Assembly: GCA_031267015.1 (NCBI GenBank)
Contig: JAIRZW010000045.1
Span: 1-6,171 of the forward strand
DNA from: Heliobacteriaceae bacterium
Lineage (GTDB): Bacteria > Cyanobacteriota > Vampirovibrionia > Gastranaerophilales > Gastranaerophilaceae
Direction of reading: 5' to 3'
Length of the DNA stretch: 6,171 nucleotides
Shown here: piece by piece, positions 1 through 5,195 of the stretch
Layout: each line of letters opens with the position of its first letter
Position numbering within the stretch: the first letter of the stretch is position 1
Notes under the pieces: model-generated
Database searches by the model: none
Seen by the model: the letters and a program-made list of their open reading frames with translations, nothing else
Told to the model about the DNA's origin: nothing
Translations under genes and position numbers: made by a program

Positions 1-407
1 AAGACGTATATACATTAAATGCAAATATATTCAACACTTGTAGTGGAATAAAGATAGGGAATTTATGTGTATCATCATCGAATGAATCATACAGTTCGAT
101 AAACACTTGTGACGGATCGTCTGACCTTTCATATGACACTACAGGAAGTAATAATGCATATTGTGCAAATAACTATTGGGCAGGCGCTAAGAAGCACTGT
201 GCCGACCTAGGTATGAGTCTTCCAACGCGCGATCAACTGCTCTCACTCAAAGGCGAACCTGCTACCAGTGCAGGTATTTCAGGCTGGTACTGGTCTTCAG
301 AGCCGTACGGGAGCGACGCCAACCTCGCGTGGGGCGTGGGCCTGCCTGATGGGGTTCAGAGCGGCGACTCCAAGCTCAACGGCAACGATGTTCGTTGTGT
401 GAGGTGA
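1..407 (+). CDS. 3' part of a surface/pilin-like protein with a C-type-lectin-like (Lcl_C/FISUMP) C-terminus
   Basis: The frame is open from base 3 to the TGA at 405-407, giving 134 visible residues; the start lies to the left of the window. The middle part (WAGAKKHCADLGMSLPTRDQ, encoded about 177-236) matches the 'amass-LPT/R-x-x-E/QL' segment of Lcl_C (DUF1566)/FISUMP domains. The end (WYWSSEPY...AWGVGLPDG...VRCVR) matches their conserved tail. Such domains adopt a C-type-lectin-like fold and bind ligands on the cell surface. Several cysteines in the visible part (for example in NTCSG, NLCVS, NTCDG, AYCAN, KHCAD, VRCVR) suggest disulfides and export. In the group I suspect, such domains often follow a type IV prepilin N-terminus, but that end is not visible. 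Codon use changes sharply near base 306, from AT-rich to GC-rich with NNC runs (see the variable-region entry). The exact ligand and role are unknown. Partial coding is very likely, the family likely, the pilin link only a guess. Confidence 0.85.
   Translation, partial: DVYTLNANIFNTCSGIKIGNLCVSSSNESYSSINTCDGSSDLSYDTTGSNNAYCANNYWAGAKKHCADLGMSLPTRDQLLSLKGEPATSAGISGWYWSSEPYGSDANLAWGVGLPDGVQSGDSKLNGNDVRCVR
306..407 (+). other. Putative DGR variable region (VR) at the 3' end of the lectin-like gene
   Basis: From codon 306-308 to 384-386, 16 of 27 codons end in C. They include the block AGC GGC GAC TCC AAG CTC (360-377) followed by AAC GGC AAC (378-386), i.e. four NNC codons, AAG, then four NNC codons. 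DGR templates for this domain typically carry AAC-rich codons (N-N-N-N-K-N-N-N-N), and adenine-specific mutagenesis turns AAC into NNC. The conserved scaffold residues (SSE, AW, DG, K, VRCVR) stay put while the exposed positions (S,D,A,N,L / S,G,D,S / L,N,G,N) vary. The last bases (GATGTTCGTTGTGTGAGG, 387-404) would hold the invariant IMH-like end. No reverse transcriptase or template repeat is in the window, so this is inference from codon pattern and domain type; a fixed Lcl_C domain with biased codons is the alternative. Confidence 0.5.
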
Positions 408-457
408 TTGCTTATTTAAACATTCAATTATTTAGCGCCGCCGAATTTCAGCGCAGC

Positions 458-478
458 AGGGTGCGTAGGACACACCCT
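458..478. repeat. Hairpin downstream of the putative variable region
   Basis: AGGGTGCGT and ACACACCCT can pair (8 of 9 pairs, one C/A mismatch) around an AGG loop. It begins 51 bases after the stop codon and just before the terminator. A GCGC/GCGC pair (435-438 with 451-454) lies immediately upstream. DGR variable regions are often followed by a hairpin or cruciform that stimulates retrohoming, though usually closer to the stop. It may equally be an ordinary dispersed intergenic palindrome. Confidence 0.4.
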
Positions 479-481
479 ACT

Positions 482-509
482 AAAAAACCGCCCTTTCGAG
501 CGGTTTTTT
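482..509. terminator. Bidirectional intrinsic terminator
   Basis: A10-mer AAAAAACCGC pairs perfectly with GCGGTTTTTT around the 8-base loop CCTTTCGA. The T-run (504-510) serves the + strand gene ending at 407. The A-run (482-487), read on the other strand, serves the HEAT-repeat gene that ends at 529. The converging gene pair is as expected for a shared terminator. Confidence 0.88.
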
Positions 510-528
510 TAATCCTTTTGTTTCAACT

Positions 529-1383
529 CTACACAGCGGCCGGTTTTTTCTGAGCAACAGCGCCCGGAATAGCCTGCCAGTTTGCCGCCATAATCTTTTT
601 GAAAGATTTTAACGCTGTGTCTTCCAATTCACCAAGTTCTTCTGCTTCCATGATAAGTTCTCTTAAAGGAAGCAATGCTCTTTGGTCGCGTAAAACGCCT
701 AACGCCGCAGCCGCACCTGCTCTTACAAGTTCGTTTTCGGAACGGTTCTTCATAACATCTATCAAGGCCGGAACCGCTTTCTGGTCGTTCAGTTTGCCCA
801 GCGAGGTCACCGCATAAATTCTTACGTTTACCCATTCGTCATAAAGCATATTAATCACTTTATCAACGGCTTTTTTGTTTCCGATTTCGCCCAGTGCGCG
901 GGTTGCGTCACAACGTACATTAACTTTTTCGTGGTCCAGAGATTCCATCAACGCGTCTGTTGCAACGTCGCCAATCTCAATAAGCGCATCAGTTGCCGTA
1001 ATACAAACCTGAGGGTTTTCGTCGTTAAGTGCTTCTACAAGCGGCTCAACCACAATCGCTCCGCCTAATCGGCCCAAAGCCCGCGCCGCACGCACCCGTA
1101 CGTCCACGTTGCGGTCTTCGCGCAGCGATTCAATCAAATGCAGGGTCGCTTTGCAATCGCCCAGCTCACCCAAAGCCCGCGCCGCATAAAGACGTACAGA
1201 ACCGTTTTTGTCATGTTTAAGCACGTCAATTAACGGCTCAACCGCCGCTGAATCGCCCATTTCGCCTAAAACACGCGCCGCGTTATAACGAACTTTTTCC
1301 GAGTTACTTGTCTGCAAATCCGTTAGCAACTCATCAAACGATTTTTTCACTTGTTTTTTCTTGCTGTTCACACTAATTGTCAT
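529..1383 (-). CDS. HEAT-repeat (PBS-lyase-like) scaffold protein
   Basis: This 284-residue protein is almost entirely HEAT-like repeats of about 31 residues. Each has the pattern V-R-x-x-A-A-R/x-A-L-G-x-L/I-G-D followed by A-V-x-P-L-I-x-x-L. Units fall roughly at residues 15-45, 46-78, 79-109, 110-140, 141-168, 169-200, 201-236 and a weaker one at 237-268. A short A/P/K-rich tail (QAIPGAVAQKKPAAV) ends the protein. There is no signal peptide or membrane segment, so it is probably a cytoplasmic protein-protein interaction solenoid. Relatives in Cyanobacteria include CpcE/F-type bilin lyases, but the fold alone does not show enzymatic activity and the organism is probably non-photosynthetic. 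The start at 1383 is chosen because GGAGG lies 8 bases upstream; an ATG 14 codons earlier (1425) lacks such a site. It is monocistronic by context, with a 346-base spacer upstream and a terminator 19 bases after the stop. Family is certain, partner unknown. Confidence 0.92.
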   Translation of the reverse strand: MTISVNSKKKQVKKSFDELLTDLQTSNSEKVRYNAARVLGEMGDSAAVEPLIDVLKHDKNGSVRLYAARALGELGDCKATLHLIESLREDRNVDVRVRAARALGRLGGAIVVEPLVEALNDENPQVCITATDALIEIGDVATDALMESLDHEKVNVRCDATRALGEIGNKKAVDKVINMLYDEWVNVRIYAVTSLGKLNDQKAVPALIDVMKNRSENELVRAGAAAALGVLRDQRALLPLRELIMEAEELGELEDTALKSFKKIMAANWQAIPGAVAQKKPAAV

Positions 1384-1729
1384 TAAGTTTTCCTCCAACA
1401 CTACAATAAAATTATTCACACACATTTATATAAAGAAAATTTTGAATAAATTATTGCCTGCTTTTACTAACTATGTTACTTTTTGTTTACAAATTTTGTT
1501 TTTCCTTTTACGTGTAGCCGGACGCTCACCGGGTTTTCCAATCTTTCGCCCCGCTTTTCGCTTCGGTTAACAAGGGTAAAATTGACACTTTATATTCTAA
1601 ATATAACATATTATTCTGCTAATGTCTTTAGTTAGTCGGATTATTTTTAAAAAATTGCTGATTGTTTAATTAATATAATGTGTCATTCAATAATAACTAC
1701 GGCAAATTTGTAATAAAACTTAATAAATA
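1384..1729. other. Gene-free spacer, AT-rich with one GC-rich patch
   Basis: This 346-base stretch lies upstream of the HEAT gene and downstream of the kinase gene (both minus strand). The first part (1384-1505) is AT-rich and should hold the HEAT promoter; TATAAA on the minus strand at 1425-1430 is the only candidate -10 and has no convincing -35. A GC-rich patch (about 1514-1568) contains CCGG-ACGCTCA-CCGG (1518-1532) and looks foreign to its surroundings. The remainder (1569-1729) is very AT-rich with no supportable ORF, RNA gene or strong terminator. Confidence 0.6.
1392..1396 (-). promoter_or_regulatory. Shine-Dalgarno site that sets the HEAT-gene start
   Basis: On the minus strand GGAGG is followed by eight bases (AAAACTTA) and then ATG at 1383. 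This is a near-ideal ribosome binding site and decides against the longer reading that begins at 1425. It also shows that this genome uses Shine-Dalgarno initiation, in contrast to the two genes with leaderless-type starts further right. Confidence 0.85.
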
Positions 1730-3400
1730 CTACTTACTTAAGATAGTAACAGTGAACTCGCTGCCGGCCCCGGGCTCACTGTTTGCAATAATTTCGCCGC
1801 CGTGCTTTTCGATAATCTTCGCACAAATCGCCAAACCTAACCCGGTTCCCACGCCTGAGCTTTTGGTTGTGTAACCGGCTGAAAATATCTTGCCCAGTGC
1901 GTCTTGGGAGATTCCGCACCCGCTGTCTTTGAACTTAATTATTAGTTTCCCGTCTGCATAGCGGGTCGTAATTTTTATCGTGCCTTCACCATCAATGGCC
2001 TGACATGCGTTGATTAAAACGTTCGTAAACACCTGGTTAAGCATGTTTGGAAAACATCTCACTGAGGGGACTTCGCCATAGTCGCGGATAATCTTAATCC
2101 GGTTTTTTGTTTCGTGACGGATAAGCTCAAGGGTTAAATCAAGCTCTTTATTTATGTCGGCTTCCTGAAGCTCGGCCTCGTCGAGGCGCACGAATTTTTT
2201 CAGGGAAGTTACCATATTGCTTATGCGCGCGATTGCCTCACGGTCAACATCGTTTATGTCGCGTAAAATTTCGGCTGTTTCGGCGTCATGCAGCTTAGGA
2301 AGCAGCTTTTGGGCGATTGAGTTGTTTGACTTAATCGAGGCGACCGGGGTGTTAATCTCGTGCGCAACACCTGCTACAAGCTGGCCAAGCGACGCCATTT
2401 TTTCGGAATTTATTAATTGCAGCTGGGTTTCTTTTAGTTCTTCAAGGGCGCGGATGTTCTCCTGATAAAGCTTTGCGCGGCTTATGGCATTGGCAAGCTG
2501 GGAGGAAATCGCTTCCAGAATTTCTATTTCGTCGGTAAGGGTGCGTTTTTGGCGGCTGAGCAAAACTATGACGCCTGTGAGGTTTCCGAGGTTATGGATA
2601 GGAACAATAATACGCATGACCGGCTGGTTAAGCGGCTGCGCGCCGGAGTATTCCACAATGCAGCTGCTTACTGAAATCTCTTTTGCTGCAATAGTTTCGA
2701 GGGTTTTGTCGTCGTAGGTGAAGGTAGTTGAGGGTTGCGGCGGTCGAGCCGGCGAGTTGATGGTTGAGGGTTTATTTTTGTCAACTCTCAACTCTAAACT
2801 CTCAACTTTAAACTCTTCGTCATCACTATACTCAGCATAATACGCTTTATACGCGCCGAACATTGTGGAAAGCTCTTTCAAGGCAGAGTTCAGAATCCGG
2901 GAAATGTCGATTGATTCTCTTATAATATTAGAAACGTTGTTAATCAGCGCGATTCTGATTGCCTGCGACTGGGCTTTTTCTTTGATATTCTGAAGGTCAT
3001 GGTTTTCTTCAAGCAGGCTGTTGTAAAGCTGCGCAAGCTTTTCGTTCTGCTTTATAAGGTCTTTTGCTTCAACATCGGCTGTGATGTCATGAAGGATTAT
3101 GGCGGTATAGCGGTACTTTTTTACGGCGGTCATTTCAAAATAGCGGATTTTGCGGCCGGATTCGCAGGAAACATGCGCGAAAAAAGCCTCTTTTGAAAGC
3201 AAGGCATGGTGAATCGGCGAATAAAAATCAACGTCCCCGCTATTCAGAGGGCAGATATCAAAATTAAAGTTATGCGAGAATTTTGTTATGTCGGTGAAGT
3301 CCGGGAAATAGCGCTTAAACGTGTTGTTTCTGTAAACAACGTCTTTGTTTACAACGATTACCGCATCCCTAAACTGTTTAAAAAACTCAAACTTTTTCAT
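1730..3400 (-). CDS. Soluble PAS/GAF sensor histidine kinase
   Basis: A 556-residue cytoplasmic two-component kinase. Order: a PAS-like N-terminus (about 1-110, ending in the ILHDIT strand), a coiled-coil linker (about 112-145), a GAF-like domain (about 150-310), a second helix (311-335), the dimerisation/phosphoacceptor segment LVAGVAHEINTP with His347, and an HATPase_c domain. The ATPase boxes are intact: N box around Asn464 (NVLINACQAI), G1 DSGCGI (492-497), F box IFSAGYTTK (505-513) and G2 GVGTGLGLAI (516-525). No membrane helix or signal peptide is visible, so the signal is probably internal; the ligand is not predictable. HEINTP is typical of the HPK4 group common in Cyanobacteria. About 30 residues of the GAF domain (F197-T226) come from a dispersed repeat (see entry at 2727). 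No response regulator is adjacent, so it is an orphan here. The start has no Shine-Dalgarno site; an in-frame TGA at 3413-3415 excludes a longer start, and an extended -10 box suggests leaderless initiation. The DUF212 gene ends 66 bases upstream. Confidence 0.93.
   Translation of the reverse strand: MKKFEFFKQFRDAVIVVNKDVVYRNNTFKRYFPDFTDITKFSHNFNFDICPLNSGDVDFYSPIHHALLSKEAFFAHVSCESGRKIRYFEMTAVKKYRYTAIILHDITADVEAKDLIKQNEKLAQLYNSLLEENHDLQNIKEKAQSQAIRIALINNVSNIIRESIDISRILNSALKELSTMFGAYKAYYAEYSDDEEFKVESLELRVDKNKPSTINSPARPPQPSTTFTYDDKTLETIAAKEISVSSCIVEYSGAQPLNQPVMRIIVPIHNLGNLTGVIVLLSRQKRTLTDEIEILEAISSQLANAISRAKLYQENIRALEELKETQLQLINSEKMASLGQLVAGVAHEINTPVASIKSNNSIAQKLLPKLHDAETAEILRDINDVDREAIARISNMVTSLKKFVRLDEAELQEADINKELDLTLELIRHETKNRIKIIRDYGEVPSVRCFPNMLNQVFTNVLINACQAIDGEGTIKITTRYADGKLIIKFKDSGCGISQDALGKIFSAGYTTKSSGVGTGLGLAICAKIIEKHGGEIIANSEPGAGSEFTVTILSK
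2727..2814 (-). repeat. In-gene repeat copy A (histidine kinase GAF domain)
   Basis: The 34-bp core (2727-2760, containing GCGGCGGTCGAGCCGGCGAG) is identical to copy B and differs at one base from copy C. This copy is the longest. After the core come TGGTTGAGGGTTTA, a T-rich loop, and then the opposite-orientation heptamers CAACTCTCAACTCTAAAC and CTCAAC (2782-2806). It can therefore fold as an imperfect hairpin (15 of 19 positions pair between 2754-2772 and the 2784-2802 region). Read in the gene it encodes VESLELRVDKNKPSTINSPA followed by RPPQPST, a hydrophilic, proline-rich loop. Bounds are approximate because no target-site duplication is obvious. Confidence 0.85.
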
Positions 3401-3406
3401 AATATT

Positions 3407-3415
3407 ATTATATCA
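3407..3415 (-). promoter_or_regulatory. Extended -10 promoter giving a leaderless kinase mRNA
   Basis: The minus strand reads TGA-TATAAT, a perfect TGn extended -10 hexamer. Exactly six bases (AATATT) follow, then the ATG at 3400. With the usual six-base gap the transcription start would be the A of the start codon. No -35-like hexamer is found 17 bases upstream (CCGCCG there), as is common for extended -10 promoters, and no Shine-Dalgarno sequence is present. Confidence 0.6.
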
Positions 3416-3466
3416 CAGTATCGTTATTGCGGCGGCGGAGGTCAATCCGACGGCGGGGAAAATCCT

Positions 3467-3931
3467 TTACTTTAACAGCAAGTAATGTAAGTAATATGAC
3501 CAGAAGACTCCGAAAGCCGCGCCCACTATAACTTCAAAAGGCGTGTGGCCGAGAAGTTCTTTTAATTTAGGCCCGACAGCCTGAACATCGTGTTTGTAAA
3601 AGTCTTCCATAATCCGGTTCAGGCTTGCGGCGGTTTTGCCTGCGGCGCGTCTGAGTCCGGCTGCGTCGTACATTATAATCATTGAAAAGCCCGCTGCGAT
3701 TGCAAAGGTTACGGAATCAAACCCGCGGATAATCCCGACAGTGGTCGAAAGCGCCACTACTGCAGCTGAATGCGCGCTCGGCATGCCGCCGGTCGTCGTG
3801 AATATCTTAAAATTTACTTTTCCTGTGCGCATCGTAAATATTACAAACTTTATAATCTGCGCAATACAAGCCGCTGCCGCGCCTGATATTAAAGCCTCAT
3901 ATCCCGTGTTTATTATCAAATCATTAATCAT
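3467..3931 (-). CDS. Divergent PAP2 family membrane protein (DUF212, YuiD-like)
   Basis: The 154-residue product matches the DUF212/divergent PAP2 family over its full usual length. Diagnostic segments are GGMPSAHSA (residues 48-56), YDAAGLRRAAGKTAASLN (88-105) and LKELLGHTPFEV (123-134). They correspond to the PAP2 phosphatase motifs in altered form, with the PSAHS histidine retained. About four hydrophobic stretches (roughly 11-33, 56-70, 75-90, 133-153) indicate an integral membrane protein. Members are presumed lipid-phosphate phosphatase relatives, but a substrate has not been established as far as I know; the Bacillus homologue is YuiD. It is transcribed towards the kinase, 66 bases away, and diverges from the small + strand gene. 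The start at 3931 has no Shine-Dalgarno sequence, but TGT-TACAAT lies 8 bases before the ATG, as for the kinase. Confidence 0.92.
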   Translation of the reverse strand: MINDLIINTGYEALISGAAAACIAQIIKFVIFTMRTGKVNFKIFTTTGGMPSAHSAAVVALSTTVGIIRGFDSVTFAIAAGFSMIIMYDAAGLRRAAGKTAASLNRIMEDFYKHDVQAVGPKLKELLGHTPFEVIVGAAFGVFWSYYLHYLLLK

Positions 3932-3939
3932 CGTTAATT

Positions 3940-3948
3940 ATTGTAACA
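3940..3948 (-). promoter_or_regulatory. Extended -10 promoter of the DUF212 gene (leaderless or 0-2 base leader)
   Basis: The minus strand reads TGT-TACAAT, five of six matches to the -10 consensus with the TGn extension. It is followed by AATTAACG and the ATG at 3931. A start point six or more bases downstream leaves a leader of at most about two bases. The purine-rich ribosome binding site expected for a led message is absent. Confidence 0.5.
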
Positions 3949-3970
3949 TAAAAGTAAAATTTTTTATTAC
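3941..3970 (+). promoter_or_regulatory. Possible -35/-10 for the small + strand gene
   Basis: TTGTAA (3941-3946) and TATTAC (3965-3970), 18 bases apart, form a weak sigma-70-like pair. They would start transcription near 3977 and give a leader of about 48 bases to the ATG at 4025. The -35 would overlap the divergent DUF212 -10 box, so the two promoters would compete. Both hexamers are only partial matches in AT-rich DNA. Confidence 0.25.
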
Positions 3971-4010
3971 AGTAGCAAAAAATTTTTTTCACGGATTTTA
4001 AAACAAAAAA

Positions 4011-4015
4011 AGGAG
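4011..4015 (+). promoter_or_regulatory. Shine-Dalgarno site of the small + strand gene
   Basis: AGGAG, nine bases before the ATG at 4025 (AAGAAAATA spacer), in a purine-rich leader. It supports this small gene being real and fixes its start. Confidence 0.8.
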
Positions 4016-4024
4016 AAGAAAATA

Positions 4025-4330
4025 ATGAGTATAGACATACAATCCCCAAGTTTTACAGGCACTGTAACAGCAATGCACATACCAAGAAAACTTGAACGCC
4101 AGCTTATATCCAGACGGTTTACACGTATTCTGCCGGATGAGTACATTACCACTGTTAACAGAAAAAAGTATCCTTGGGGCGAAAATTTAAAAGTTATTTC
4201 TTATAACGGCAAAAAACAGGTAGATAAAACTTGTGAAACGATTAGAGGCAAAGGTTTTACCTACGATAAGATTATCGGAGTTGTTGAATCTGCAATGAAA
4301 AGCGTTGCAAATAACATTTCTAAATCCTGA
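4025..4330 (+). CDS. Small conserved-looking protein of unknown function (PSFTG-type)
   Basis: A 101-residue, basic, soluble protein (no membrane segment or signal peptide) that I do not recognise as a named family. It begins with SIDIQSPSFTGTVTAMHIPR; a PSFTG/FTG segment near the N-terminus is something I associate from memory with many small proteins of Gastranaerophilales, which would make it a lineage-specific family. The middle (ILPDEYITTVNRKKYPWGEN) and the helical C-terminus (YDKIIGVVESAMKSVANNIS) look like a folded domain. A good ribosome binding site and the AT-rich codon style like its neighbours argue for a true gene. It is the only + strand gene in the right-hand part of the window, diverging from DUF212 (93-base gap). 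Its last 11 bases overlap the end of the prenyl synthase gene, so neither message has room for its own terminator between them. Function cannot be inferred. Confidence 0.82.
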   Translation: MSIDIQSPSFTGTVTAMHIPRKLERQLISRRFTRILPDEYITTVNRKKYPWGENLKVISYNGKKQVDKTCETIRGKGFTYDKIIGVVESAMKSVANNISKS

Positions 4331-5195
4331 TTTTGTTAAGGGTTTTTTCAAATATTTTCGACTGAATGTTTTGCGTTTTTAAAACAGCAAAACACTCATC
4401 CGTGAGCGTATGGAGCTTTTGTTTCGCGCCCTCAAGCCCGTAAAGGCTTACGGCAGTGAGCTTGTTCGCGTCTTTGTCTTTGCCTAAGGTTTTGCCCATT
4501 TGTTCAAAAGTTGAGGTTTCGTCCAGAATGTCGTCAGCGATTTGGAAAGCAGTGCCGAGCTTTTGGCCCAAATCCGTCATAGCAGCGATTTTGTCCTCAC
4601 CGGCTCCGGCGGCCATTGCGCCGGTTCGCAGCGCAAGCTTAAACAGAACAGCGGTTTTGTGGGTCTGAATGAAGGATAAAGTTGAGGGTTGAGGGTTGAG
4701 GGTTGCGGCGGTCGAGCCGGCGAGTTGAGTTTCTGACCGGATGTCAACAATCTGGCCGGCTATCAGGCCGTAAGCGCCGGCAGCTTTGCAATATTCTTTT
4801 ATAATACGAAGCGTTGTTTCAGCACTCAGGGCGGAGTTTTCAATAATCATTTGCGGCGCAAAGGTCAGCAGGGCGTCGCCGGCAAGAACCGCAACAGCTT
4901 CGCCGAAAACCTTGTGGTTTGAAGGTTTGCCGCGGCGAAAATCGTCGTTGTCCATACACGGCAAGTCGTCATGGATAAGGCTCTGAGCATGAAGCATTTC
5001 GATTGCGCACGCAGCAGGCAGCGCGTGTGCAACGTTTCCGCCGAAAATCCGGCATGCCTCAAGGCACAGCACGGGCCGAAGCCGCTTGCCCGGCAAAAGC
5101 ACCGTATAGCGCATTGATTCAAAAATCGACTCCGGATATTGCACGCGAAGGTAATCGTCTAATTTTTCGTCTACCAGTTTTATGTAGTTTTCCAT
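4320..5195 (-). CDS. ispA: Polyprenyl (farnesyl/geranylgeranyl) diphosphate synthase
   Basis: This 291-residue trans-prenyltransferase condenses isopentenyl diphosphate with allylic diphosphates in the cytoplasm, feeding undecaprenyl, quinone and carotenoid-type lipids. Motifs: GKRLRP (36-41), the first Asp-rich motif DDLPCMDNDD (76-85), RRGKPSNHKVFGE (87-99), GDALL (106-110), GQIVD (147-151), THKT (178-181), the second Asp-rich motif DDILDETS (221-228) and GKTLGKDKDANKLT (234-247). NHKVFGE resembles cyanobacterial CrtE (GGPP synthase). The residue five before the first Asp is Gln71, where E. coli-type FPP synthases have Tyr; a non-aromatic residue there favours longer products, so GGPP is possible and crtE would be an equally fair symbol. 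Residues 156-172 (TQLAGSTAATLNPQPST) are encoded by a dispersed repeat; about 30 residues separate GQ from HKT, against about 21 in E. coli IspA. The start overlaps the rsgA end by 16 bases, implying coupling; only a weak AAAAGG lies upstream. Confidence 0.94.
   Translation of the reverse strand: MENYIKLVDEKLDDYLRVQYPESIFESMRYTVLLPGKRLRPVLCLEACRIFGGNVAHALPAACAIEMLHAQSLIHDDLPCMDNDDFRRGKPSNHKVFGEAVAVLAGDALLTFAPQMIIENSALSAETTLRIIKEYCKAAGAYGLIAGQIVDIRSETQLAGSTAATLNPQPSTLSFIQTHKTAVLFKLALRTGAMAAGAGEDKIAAMTDLGQKLGTAFQIADDILDETSTFEQMGKTLGKDKDANKLTAVSLYGLEGAKQKLHTLTDECFAVLKTQNIQSKIFEKTLNKIRI
4681..4729 (-). repeat. In-gene repeat copy B (prenyl synthase)
   Basis: The 34-bp core at 4695-4728 is identical to copy A. 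On the + strand it is preceded by a heptamer run: GTTGAGG at 4681, 4688 and 4695, then GTTGCGG at 4702. In the coding direction it is read one base out of register relative to copies A and C. It gives QLAGSTAATLNPQPST, so the same DNA makes a different peptide. It lies in the loop between GQIVD and THKT. Confidence 0.88.

Noticed and set aside
529..1383. Phycobilisome lyase (CpcE/CpcF) function for the HEAT-repeat protein
   Set aside because: Only the repeat fold matches; no phycobiliprotein genes are near and the lineage is probably non-photosynthetic.
1384..1425. Longer start for the HEAT-repeat gene (ATG at 1425)
   Set aside because: It has no ribosome binding site, and the added 14 residues are unlike the family; GGAGG points to 1383.
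1582..1679. Perfect TTGACA (1582-1587) and perfect TATAAT (1674-1679) on the + strand
   Set aside because: They are too far apart to be one promoter, neither has a partner at 16-18 bases better than a weak match, and no + strand gene follows for over 2 kb.
1719..1742. CTTAA/TTAAG hairpin followed by TTTT on the minus strand, over the kinase stop codon
   Set aside because: Only five A/T-rich pairs with a 14-base loop; too weak to call a terminator.
3636..4001. 121-codon + strand ORF opposite DUF212, and similar long ORFs opposite rsgA and the kinase
   Set aside because: They are antisense shadows of well-supported genes, without ribosome binding sites or recognisable domains.
4367..4394. TGTTTTGC/GCAAAACA inverted repeat downstream of the small + gene
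   Set aside because: The loop is 12 bases, no T-run follows in either direction, and it lies in ordinary prenyl synthase coding sequence.
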